Notes under the pieces: generated by a model
The model's database searches: none
What the model was told of the DNA's origin: nothing
Seen by the model: only the letters and a program-made list of their open reading frames with translations
Assembly: GCA_021775835.1 (NCBI GenBank)
Contig: JAJFHC010000010.1
Coordinates: 1 to 11,562, forward strand
Length of the DNA: 11,562 nucleotides
Direction: 5' to 3'
Origin: Hyphomicrobiales bacterium
Lineage (GTDB): Bacteria > Pseudomonadota > Alphaproteobacteria > Rhizobiales > JAJFHC01
Shown here: piece by piece, positions 1 to 6,769 of the stretch
How the letters are laid out: the number at the start of each line of letters is the position of its first letter
Numbering within the stretch: position 1 is the first letter of the stretch
Position numbers and translations under genes: made by a program

Positions 1-280
1 AAGGAAAAATCTAACTTGGGAACGTTTTCTCGCATGGTGGTCGATTTCATCTGTTCGTGTTTTATCTAGGCTGTGTCTAGTCACTGGTCTACTCGTCGTC
101 AACAATTTTTAGTCTGTGCTTAGGGTTGTTTTCAAGAAAAGCGATTCTCCCCCCCGCCCAACCAACAAGCTCACGATGCAATCAAATCACACCAATTTCC
201 CTTGACCATCCCCGCCATCCCAAAATTGTGTCCCCACTCTCCGCCGCAGTACGCTATAAGTCCGGTTCCTTGAAACGGGA
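1..280. other. Non-coding leader upstream of the efflux operon
   Basis: No credible gene was found here; the minus-strand open frame entering from the right is a shadow of the adaptor gene. The first ~140 bases are visibly richer in A and T than the coding DNA to the right. A run of seven C lies at 149-155, and a short inverted repeat TTTTC-AA-GAAAA lies at 129-140. No regulator gene lies on the opposite strand, so any local repressor for the pump would have to be encoded to the left of the window. The region presumably carries the operon promoter. Confidence 0.7.
202..260 (+). promoter_or_regulatory. Weak promoter candidates for the RND operon
   Basis: Two partial signals are visible. A TTGACC box at 202-207 resembles a -35 element, but the hexamer 17 bases later (ATTGTG, 225-230) is a poor -10. 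A better -10-like TATAAG at 255-260 has no matching -35 at the usual distance; if used, it would start transcription near 267, leaving a very short leader. Neither is strong, so this only marks the likely promoter zone. Confidence 0.25.
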
Positions 281-1459
281 GTGAAAAGTTTGTCACGTGT
301 AGCCGTCCCCCGCACGCTGTTCACTGCCTTGAACCGGGCGGTCGTGCCCGTTTGGCTGACAGCAGCGATTTTGTGCATGAATCTTGGCGCAACCCTGGGC
401 CCGGTCTCGGCTTTTGCGCAATCAGGGCCGCCGGCCTCTCTGGTGCGGGTCGATTCCGTGCGCGTTGAACCGCTGGTGCAGACCGTGCCCGTCATCGGCC
501 GTCTTGTCGCCCGCCAGACGGGCAATGTGGCAGCCCGGATCGCGGGTCCCGTGGAATCGTTTTCGGTTGAGGTCGGCGACCGCGTCGCCAAGGGCGATGT
601 CATCGCTGTTCTCACGCCCGATACCATGGCCGTGCAGAAAACCCTGGCCGAAGGCGGCGTTCGCGAGGCCGAGGCCGATCTTGAGACCGCCCGGGCGGAA
701 GCCGCATTGGCCGGCCAGGCCCTTGACCGTCTTGAAGGCCTGCGCAAGACCGTGGCTTTTCCGCAAGGCCGCTTCGATGATGCCCGCCAGCAGTTGGTGG
801 TGGCAAAGGCCCGCGTCGCCAAGGCTGAAGTCGCCATTGTTGCGCGCAAGGCCTCGCTGCGGCTGGCCGATCTCAATATGTATTACAGCCGCATACTGGC
901 GCCTTACGATGGTGTCGTCATCCGCCGCCTGACCGAAATGGGCGCATATGTGCGCGCCGGCGATTCGGTGGTGCAACTGGTGGGTGACCGCACCCTCGAG
1001 GTCGAGGCCGACGTGCCGTCAAACCGGTTGTCGGGGTTGAAAAGCGGTGTTGTGGTGAAGACCGTGCTTGACGATGGCCGCCGTTTCGATGCGGCCGTGC
1101 GGGCCGCTCTGCCATCGGAAAACCCGTTGACGCGTACCCGCGTGGTCCGGTTCGTGCCAGAATTCGCTGACGACATTGAAGGGTTGGCCGACGGACAATC
1201 GGTGACCGTCGCAGTGCCGGTGGGGGCCAGGCGTGATGCTGTTACCGTCCACAAGGATGCGATCATCAAGAAAGTCACGGGCAGTGTGGTTTTTGTCGTG
1301 GTCGACGGCAAGGCGCAGATCCGGCCGATACGCCTGGGCGAGGCGACCGGCGCCCGGGTTGAAGTGCTGGATGGCCTGAAGGCCGGGGAAAGTGTTGTCG
1401 TGCGCGGCAACGAGCGGTTGCGTCCGGGGGCCGCAGTACGCATCGACGGAGGCTCTTGA
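281..1459 (+). CDS. RND efflux periplasmic adaptor (HlyD/AcrA-type membrane fusion protein)
   Basis: This 392-residue protein is the periplasmic adaptor that would bridge the inner-membrane pump encoded next to an outer-membrane channel. An N-terminal export signal is visible, with a hydrophobic stretch at about residues 20-40 and likely cleavage after AFA (44-46). Then follow a split lipoyl (biotinyl-like) domain at about 75-110 and 205-235, an alanine/glutamate/arginine-rich helical hairpin at about 115-200, a beta-barrel domain at about 235-310, and a membrane-proximal domain to the end (GLKAGESVVVRG). The order and length match the AcrA/MdtA class. The GTG at 281 is given as start, but the only good Shine-Dalgarno (GGGAG, 277-281) overlaps it; TTG at 290 lies 8 bases beyond and may be the true start. 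The stop overlaps the pump start by one base, so the two are co-translated. Substrate is not predictable. Confidence 0.95.
   Translation: MKSLSRVAVPRTLFTALNRAVVPVWLTAAILCMNLGATLGPVSAFAQSGPPASLVRVDSVRVEPLVQTVPVIGRLVARQTGNVAARIAGPVESFSVEVGDRVAKGDVIAVLTPDTMAVQKTLAEGGVREAEADLETARAEAALAGQALDRLEGLRKTVAFPQGRFDDARQQLVVAKARVAKAEVAIVARKASLRLADLNMYYSRILAPYDGVVIRRLTEMGAYVRAGDSVVQLVGDRTLEVEADVPSNRLSGLKSGVVVKTVLDDGRRFDAAVRAALPSENPLTRTRVVRFVPEFADDIEGLADGQSVTVAVPVGARRDAVTVHKDAIIKKVTGSVVFVVVDGKAQIRPIRLGEATGARVEVLDGLKAGESVVVRGNERLRPGAAVRIDGGS
1448..1452 (+). promoter_or_regulatory. Ribosome binding site deciding the pump start
   Basis: A perfect GGAGG lies inside the last codons of the adaptor gene, six bases before ATG at 1459. 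This supports ATG 1459 over the in-frame TTG at 1456. Confidence 0.8.
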
Positions 1460-4400
1460 TGGATCTCATCAAGGTTTCCATCCAACGCCCGATTGCCGTC
1501 GTGTCCGCGGTTCTGATGGTTGTCCTGTTTGGCCTCGTGGCGCTCAAGACCATCCCGATCCAACTCGCTCCCGACGTCAACAAGCCGGTCATCACCGTCA
1601 CCACCCTATGGCCCAGTGCAGCGCCTGCCGAAGTCGAACGCGAAATTACCAATCGCCAGGAAGAAGTTCTAAAGGGCATCAACGGCCTGTCCGACATCAC
1701 CAGCCGGTCGGAGCAGAGCAGGGCGCGCATAACGCTCGAATTCGACATCGGCACCAATATGGACCGGGCGCTGCTTCTGGTGGCCAACCGGCTTGACCGG
1801 GTGAACGGCTACCCCACGGAAGTCGACGAACCCACCTTGTCCACCGCCGGGGCCGAAGACCGGCCGATTGCCTGGTTCATTCTCACCCGCGTCAAAGGCA
1901 ACAATCAGCCGATCCATGAATACGGGGATTTCATGGAAGATGTGGTCAAGGACCGCATAGAACGCGTGGCCGGCATCAGCCGGGTCAATGTCTACGGCGG
2001 CAGCGAACGCGAAATCGGTGTCACGGTCAAACCGGAATTGCTCGCCCGTTTCGGTTTAACCGTAACTCAGGTTGTCGACGCACTGCGCCGCGCCAATGCC
2101 TCCGTCAGCGCCGGTGACGTGGAAGAAGGCAAGCGCCGCTACGTCGTCCGCACGGAGGCCGAACTCAACACGGTCGAAGATATCCGTGGCGTCGTCCTGA
2201 GATCGCTGCGCGATCCCGCATCCGGACGCCTGGCCCGTGTCACGGTCGGCGACATCGCCGAAGTTGCCTTCGCCTACAAGGAACCCGGTTCCAACATTCG
2301 CATGCTGTCGCGACAGGCGATCGCCATGAACGCCTTGCGCGAAACCGGTGCCAACGTGATCGAAACCATGGACGGTATCCGAACGGCCCTGGAGGAACTT
2401 GAAGCCGGTCCGATTGCCGATGCCGGTCTTGAAATACGCCAAGTCTACGACGAAACCGTCTACATCAATTCCTCGATCGACCTGGTCACCCAGAACATCT
2501 GGGTCGGCGGCGTGCTGGCCGCGATCATTCTTCTGGTCTTCCTGCGGTCCTGGCGCGCAACCGTCGTGGTTTCCCTGGCGATACCGGTATCCGTCATCGG
2601 CTCGTTCGTAGCCATGGCTGCTCTCGGGCGTTCGCTCAACGTCATTTCTCTGGCCGGAATTGCCTTTGCCGTCGGCATGGTGGTCGATGCGGCAATCGTC
2701 GTGCTGGAAAACATCTATCGGCTGCGGGAGCAGGGGCTTCCGGCCCATGTGGCGGCCTACCGCGGCGCCAAACAGGTCTGGGGCGCCGTGCTCGTTTCGG
2801 CCCTGACGACCGTCATGGTGTTCATTCCCATTCTCATCATGGAACTTGAGGTCGGACAACTGTTCCGCGATATTGCGGTCGCCATTTCCGTGTCCGTGCT
2901 TTTATCCCTCGTCGTGTCGATAACCGTACTGCCCGCACTTGCGAGCTATCTGCTGGTCGACCCGCCGCCTGACCGGCCGCACAATGGCGCGACCCGAGCA
3001 TTCCTCGGTCTGGTCGGCGTGATATTGCTGCCGTTTCGGTTCCTTATCAAGGGCATCCTCGCGGTGGCCGACATGATCGGCCACGGCTTTGTTGCGGTGG
3101 TCCAGGGATTTGTCCGTCTCGTGACAGCGAGCCGGATGGCAGCTCTCACCATCGTTGTGGTGGTCTCAGCCGTGGCTTCCGTTGGTGCCTATACATTCCT
3201 GCCCAAACTGGAGTATCTGCCCAACGGCAACCGCAACCTCATGTTCGGCATCATCATACCGCCACCGGGCTACAACCTGAAAACCATGACCGAGATTGCC
3301 CAGGGGATCGAAAACGCGACCCGCCACCTGTGGGCGGAAGTCTCAGGACCGGAGTCCGAGCCGGGCGGTCCGCCGAAGATCGACCGGTTCTTCTTCGTGG
3401 CGTTCCGGGCGACCACCTTTATCGGTGCTGCGGCTGTTGAAGGCGACCGGGCAAACGAGCTTAAACCTGTGTTGGCCGCTCCGGTCTACAAGGAGCCCGG
3501 CACATTCGCCCTGATCAATCAGCTTTCGCTATTCTCGCGCGGCATCGGTGGCTCCAAGAAGGTGGAACTGGACATTTCCGGTCCGGATCTTGAAACCATA
3601 CTCACCGTTGCCCAGCAGGCCATGGGCAATGTTGCGAAGGCCCTGCCGCGCGGTGAGGGCAATCAGTTCAGGCCGGTCCCCGGTCTCGAACTGGGTGCGC
3701 CGGAAATCCGTGTCCTGCCGGATCGCACGAGGCTCGCCGACAACGGCGTCAGTGCCCGCGAACTGGGCCAGTCAATCGATGCCTTCAATGACGGACTGCG
3801 CGTGGCGGAAGTCACGGTCGGCGGTAAGCGCCTCGACCTTATGTTGAAGGGCCCGCACAACGACATCGTAGAAACCCAGGGCATCGGGGCTCTGCCGGTC
3901 GTCACCGGACAGGGTCTCATCCTGCCGGCATCGTCCCTGGCGAACATCGAACTGACCGCCGGTCCAACCGAAATAAGACATCGCGAAAGGGTGCGCACGG
4001 TAACACTCGACATTGTGCCGTCAGACAGCATCGCCCTGGAAGAGGCGGTTGAGATCATTCGGGCGAAGGTTGTCGGTCCACTTCTGGCCCAGGGGTTGCC
4101 GCCGGGTGTGAAACTCAAGATTGCCGGCACGGCAAACAAACTGGACGTCACCCGGGAGGCAATGCAATGGGATCTGCTGCTTGCCATCATTATCGTCTAT
4201 CTGGTCATGGCGGTTCTGTTCGAGAGCTTTATCTATCCCATGATCATACTTTTGTCCGTGCCCCTGGCGGCGGCTGGTGGCGTGGCGGGGCTGGTTTTGC
4301 TCAACACGATCAAACACCAACCTCTGGACATGTTGACACTGCTGGGGTTCGTCATCCTGATCGGCATCGTCGTCAACAATGCCATCCTGCTCGTTCACCA

Positions 4401-4713
4401 GGCCCTGTTTCACTTGCGCGAGGAGGGCATGGATACGGCCGCGGCCATCGCGGAGGCGACGCGGAACAGGGTCCGTCCGATCTTCATGTCGACACTGACG
4501 TCGGTGGTTGGAATGTTACCGCTGGTCCTGTTCCCCGGCGCGGGTTCCGAGCTTTATCAGGGGCTGGGGTCCGTCGTTGTCGGCGGTCTGGCATTGTCGG
4601 CGGTGCTGACCTTGCTGATCATCCCGCCGATGCTGTCGATCGTGGTCGGTCCGCTCGAAATGCGCGCCAGAGCCCGAAAATTGCAGAATCCGCAAACAAC
4701 GGAAGCGTTCTGA
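1459..4713 (+). CDS. RND family efflux transporter, inner-membrane permease subunit
   Basis: A 1084-residue proton-driven exporter of the AcrB/MdtB/CusA superfamily, full length for the family. The two-fold layout is visible: TM1 near residues 10-30, a large periplasmic porter domain, TM2-6 at about 340-500, a second periplasmic domain after about 590, and TM8-12 at about 905-1070. In TM4 the motif GMVVDAAIVVLEN carries Asp410 at the position of AcrB Asp407, but Ala411 where AcrB has Asp408. In TM10 the motif GIVVNNAILLV has Asn973 where AcrB has the relay Lys940. A long linker between TM6 and TM7 (about 505-560) is partly hydrophobic. The start is ATG 1459, within TGATG shared with the adaptor stop and preceded by GGAGG. 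No TolC-like gene is nearby, so the channel must be encoded elsewhere. The family call is certain; drug, metal or lipid substrate is unknown. Confidence 0.97.
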   Translation: MDLIKVSIQRPIAVVSAVLMVVLFGLVALKTIPIQLAPDVNKPVITVTTLWPSAAPAEVEREITNRQEEVLKGINGLSDITSRSEQSRARITLEFDIGTNMDRALLLVANRLDRVNGYPTEVDEPTLSTAGAEDRPIAWFILTRVKGNNQPIHEYGDFMEDVVKDRIERVAGISRVNVYGGSEREIGVTVKPELLARFGLTVTQVVDALRRANASVSAGDVEEGKRRYVVRTEAELNTVEDIRGVVLRSLRDPASGRLARVTVGDIAEVAFAYKEPGSNIRMLSRQAIAMNALRETGANVIETMDGIRTALEELEAGPIADAGLEIRQVYDETVYINSSIDLVTQNIWVGGVLAAIILLVFLRSWRATVVVSLAIPVSVIGSFVAMAALGRSLNVISLAGIAFAVGMVVDAAIVVLENIYRLREQGLPAHVAAYRGAKQVWGAVLVSALTTVMVFIPILIMELEVGQLFRDIAVAISVSVLLSLVVSITVLPALASYLLVDPPPDRPHNGATRAFLGLVGVILLPFRFLIKGILAVADMIGHGFVAVVQGFVRLVTASRMAALTIVVVVSAVASVGAYTFLPKLEYLPNGNRNLMFGIIIPPPGYNLKTMTEIAQGIENATRHLWAEVSGPESEPGGPPKIDRFFFVAFRATTFIGAAAVEGDRANELKPVLAAPVYKEPGTFALINQLSLFSRGIGGSKKVELDISGPDLETILTVAQQAMGNVAKALPRGEGNQFRPVPGLELGAPEIRVLPDRTRLADNGVSARELGQSIDAFNDGLRVAEVTVGGKRLDLMLKGPHNDIVETQGIGALPVVTGQGLILPASSLANIELTAGPTEIRHRERVRTVTLDIVPSDSIALEEAVEIIRAKVVGPLLAQGLPPGVKLKIAGTANKLDVTREAMQWDLLLAIIIVYLVMAVLFESFIYPMIILLSVPLAAAGGVAGLVLLNTIKHQPLDMLTLLGFVILIGIVVNNAILLVHQALFHLREEGMDTAAAIAEATRNRVRPIFMSTLTSVVGMLPLVLFPGAGSELYQGLGSVVVGGLALSAVLTLLIIPPMLSIVVGPLEMRARARKLQNPQTTEAF

Positions 4714-4733
4714 AGCCTTCTAAAGAATTTGGT

Positions 4734-5414
4734 TCAGGCAGACGCCTTGGGCGGGCTCCAGCCGGATTTCCATTTTTTCAGCGGAACCACCGTAGGCTCA
4801 ACGCCATTGGCATAGAACCATGAGTCCATGGTGTAGGCGGCGCCACTGCCTTTTTCCACCACGACGGCCGTGTTGTGAGGCCAGCGGTCTATGAATTGTC
4901 CTCTCCAGGCGGCTTCCCCGACCGTGTGAAACTTGAGTAGTTTCTCCCGATCAAGCAGTCTCAGGTAGGTTGTGGTGTTGACGGTCTCGTCGATGCAGTC
5001 CTGCTGGTACTTGTTTTTTGCGAACAGCGATGCCCCGGCTTCGTCGGCATCGGTACCGGTTGCCGAACCCACTTTCGTTTCGAGCAGTGCCACGGCCCGT
5101 GCAATCGTTGCCCGCTCCTCCGCCGCATCTCCGGGCTTCTTTGCGAACACGGCCTTGACCTTGTTCCAGCCCGCTGGGGAAATCTCCACGCGCGCTTTGT
5201 GCAGGCATCCATAGCCATGACAGATTGTGAAATTGGCCGGGGTCGGTTCCACTTCCGTGTGAGAAACCACGAAGTCCTGACCGCGGGCGCAGGCACCCAA
5301 AAGCAATGCAGCAAACAGCACCGACAAATGCCTACTGCGAGGCAGACGGCTTCTATAGGTATTTTTGCCGTCACCCGCCGTGGTGGGTGACTGACTTATA
5401 CTGGCAAGCGACAT
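4734..5414 (-). CDS. Predicted lipoprotein with transglutaminase-like Cys-His-Asp arrangement
   Basis: A 226-residue protein of no family I can name. A basic stretch (residues 21-29) precedes a hydrophobic core and a lipobox, LLLGAC, with Cys42 as the probable lipidated residue. That leader is long, so a TTG codon at residue 30 could be the real start, although it would lack the basic region. After lipidation comes a CHGYGC motif (Cys65, Cys70), possibly a disulfide or metal site. The second half has QDCIDE (Cys140) at the start of a helix, then PHNTAVVVE (His180) and YTMDSW (Asp197) on what look like consecutive strands. This order and spacing resemble papain-fold transglutaminase-like cysteine peptidases; the activity is inferred from pattern only. 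The gene begins 20 bases after the outer-membrane barrel gene stops, so the two probably form one transcript. It converges with the RND pump gene, leaving 20 bases without an obvious terminator. Confidence 0.72.
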   Translation of the reverse strand: MSLASISQSPTTAGDGKNTYRSRLPRSRHLSVLFAALLLGACARGQDFVVSHTEVEPTPANFTICHGYGCLHKARVEISPAGWNKVKAVFAKKPGDAAEERATIARAVALLETKVGSATGTDADEAGASLFAKNKYQQDCIDETVNTTTYLRLLDREKLLKFHTVGEAAWRGQFIDRWPHNTAVVVEKGSGAAYTMDSWFYANGVEPTVVPLKKWKSGWSPPKASA

Positions 5415-5434
5415 GGTTAAACTTACCTGTCAGG

Positions 5435-6343
5435 TCAGAACATGAAACCCGCACCAAAGAAAATTCGTGTCGTTGCGCCGCCGTTAAGCTTGTCGGTGTA
5501 GACAAAGTTCGACGCCGACGTGCCGGATACTTTCATGTCCGGCGCCCAGTCGATGGCAGCCCCGAAGCGAATGAACGGAACCGGTCCGAATGGTGTATTG
5601 GCGACACCCACGTTGCCGACGTTCCCTACATTGAAGAGACCGGGCAGTGGCATATCGACATCGAAACCGATTGTTAGGCCGACATCGGTCTCAGATTCCT
5701 TAAAAGTGCTCACCCTACCATTCTCGTTGGTCGTGAAGCTTGCTTCGCGCCCTTCAAGTCGGAGGCCGGTGAAAAATGTGAGATCTGCCGGCGGCAGGTT
5801 GCCGAGAACAAAGCCGAATTCGTAACCCAAATACGGCATGATGAAATACTTCTTCGAGTATTCCGAGGTGCTGTCATTGCCCAGTGGATTTGGGTGGAAA
5901 TCGAGATTGACACTGTTCTGGTCGTCGCCGCCGAGGAACACCCGGCCCCAGGCCCCGGCAACAGGCCCTTTGGGGTAGAACCCTGAACTGTGGCTGGGTC
6001 CGACATTACCCATGTTGCCCAGATTCCCAATGTTGGAAAAACCAAACAGCAATCCAAGTGGAATTCGATAGTCGATGCCCAGAGACGTTATCGTGCTGTC
6101 GTCCGAACCACTGCGCAGGCCAAACAGTGTCCCGGCACTGCGTTGCTCGACGCGCCGGCTTGGGTCCGCAAAACTGAACCCAAGGTCGACGCTGAATTTT
6201 TGCTTCTGCTGATACATGGCATTGCCGTTGGCGACCGGATGAGCCACCGTATCGGGATCGGCGAAAGCGGTCCCAGACGCAAATACCGAAGCGAGTGTGA
6301 AAGCACCGGCGGTGAAGGCTGATAAAAGAATCTTGTTTGCCAT
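5435..6343 (-). CDS. Outer-membrane beta-barrel protein with Asn-X-Gly repeats
   Basis: A 302-residue exported protein. The signal peptide is clear: Lys4, a hydrophobic core, and cleavage after TAFA (residues 25-28). The mature chain alternates short amphipathic strands with polar loops and ends in FFGAGFMF; a terminal Phe closing a strand is the classical outer-membrane assembly signal. Two blocks of N-X-G triplets stand out: four at residues 104-115 and three at 238-246, each placed between predicted strands. The start at 6343 is chosen because GGGGA lies six bases upstream and the signal peptide begins there; an upstream in-frame start at 6460 would add 39 non-signal-like residues. It is probably co-transcribed with the downstream lipoprotein gene. 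I cannot assign it to a named porin family; a structural or pore-forming role is possible, and no substrate is suggested. Confidence 0.82.
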   Translation of the reverse strand: MANKILLSAFTAGAFTLASVFASGTAFADPDTVAHPVANGNAMYQQKQKFSVDLGFSFADPSRRVEQRSAGTLFGLRSGSDDSTITSLGIDYRIPLGLLFGFSNIGNLGNMGNVGPSHSSGFYPKGPVAGAWGRVFLGGDDQNSVNLDFHPNPLGNDSTSEYSKKYFIMPYLGYEFGFVLGNLPPADLTFFTGLRLEGREASFTTNENGRVSTFKESETDVGLTIGFDVDMPLPGLFNVGNVGNVGVANTPFGPVPFIRFGAAIDWAPDMKVSGTSASNFVYTDKLNGGATTRIFFGAGFMF

Positions 6344-6379
6344 TATGGATCCCCAAAAAACACCAAATTCCTGATTCCA

Positions 6380-6408
6380 CGTTATTCTCTGGCCCGCTAT
6401 CCTGTCAA
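6380..6408 (-). promoter_or_regulatory. Promoter for the outer-membrane barrel gene
   Basis: On the minus strand a perfect -35 TTGACA (6408-6403) is followed after 16 bases by AATAAC (6386-6381), a 4/6 match to the -10 consensus. Transcription would start near 6374, giving a leader of about 30 bases before the GGGGA site and ATG at 6343. The -35 box lies inside the palindrome at 6401-6418, so a factor bound there would block or contact RNA polymerase. Confidence 0.5.
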
Positions 6409-6418
6409 AGTTGTCAGG
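6401..6418. promoter_or_regulatory. Palindromic operator candidate over the barrel-gene -35 box
   Basis: The sequence CCTGTCAA-AG-TTGTCAGG is an inverted repeat with 7 of 8 arm bases matching. It covers the -35 element of the barrel-gene promoter. Its TTGTCA core recurs in the inverted repeat at 6597-6626. The binding protein is unknown; the adjacent GlxA/AraC-family regulator is the obvious local candidate. Confidence 0.45.
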
Positions 6419-6515
6419 GCGATGGCAAAATCGGCTATTTTCTGCAGGATTTCGCGCCAACCCTAATTCTTAACAATGTTTTAATGGGTTAGGACCGTCT
6501 GTGTGCAGACACGTT

Positions 6516-6581
6516 GCCAAATCTGAACAAGCTGGCGTGCCATTTTTTTGGAAATTGTGGCCAAAATGGCACAAATTTGGC
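6516..6581. repeat. Nested inverted repeats
   Basis: The inner arms GTGCCATTTT (6537-6546) and AAAATGGCAC (6563-6572) are perfect 10-base complements around 16 bases. The outer arms GCCAAAT (6516-6522) and ATTTGGC (6575-6581) are perfect 7-base complements. Inside the inner loop, GG and CC can extend the stem if three T bases bulge. No U-rich tail follows on either strand, so an intrinsic terminator is unlikely; a multi-site operator or a structured RNA or DNA element fits better. Confidence 0.6.
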
Positions 6582-6596
6582 TGTTTAAGGGCAAGA

Positions 6597-6626
6597 GTGA
6601 CAACGGTCGGGAACGGATGTTGTCAC
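6597..6626. repeat. Inverted repeat GTGACAAC-N14-GTTGTCAC
   Basis: Perfect 8-base arms (6597-6604 and 6619-6626) surround a 14-base spacer about 145 bases upstream of the GlxA-type regulator start. Each arm contains TTGTCA or its complement, matching the core of the palindrome at 6401-6418. This suggests a shared binding protein acting on both sides of the divergent region. Confidence 0.5.
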
Positions 6627-6769
6627 AAGGTGTTTGAGTTTGCGATGCCACAACAACCGCGGGTAGGGCGCTTGACGACGGCAATGTTGCGTTCTGGCCG
6701 CCTCCGGTTCAAACCGCTATCATGCTCCCTGGCATCCCGACGTAACGGCGCGACCGTTTGCAGATCACC

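Larger units (their letters stand above)
6344..6769. other. Divergent intergenic region, repeat-rich
   Basis: This 426-base gap lies between the start of the minus-strand barrel gene and the start of the plus-strand GlxA-type regulator. It holds the barrel-gene promoter and at least four inverted repeats, at 6401-6418, 6497-6510 (GTCTG-TGTG-CAGAC), 6516-6581 and 6597-6626. I see no convincing coding sequence. A 90-codon plus-strand open frame (6501-6773) spans the repeats and has no recognisable content. On the plus strand a TATCAT at 6718-6723 could be a -10 for the regulator, but no good -35 accompanies it. Confidence 0.7.

Noticed and set aside
149..155. C7 homopolymer as a phase-variation tract
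   Set aside because: It is short, lies about 125 bases before the start codon outside any coding frame, and is not placed between visible -35 and -10 boxes.
2056..2859. Minus-strand 267-codon open frame within the RND pump
   Set aside because: It is an antisense shadow of a well-conserved coding region; His/Asp/Gly-rich translation typical of such shadows.
4714..4733. Terminator between the convergent RND pump and lipoprotein genes
   Set aside because: Only a GAAG/CTTC complement with almost no loop is visible, with no stable stem or U-rich tail.
6344..6460. Upstream extension of the barrel protein to 6460
   Set aside because: It puts 39 polar residues before a perfect signal peptide and runs over the promoter; ATG 6343 has GGGGA at the right distance.
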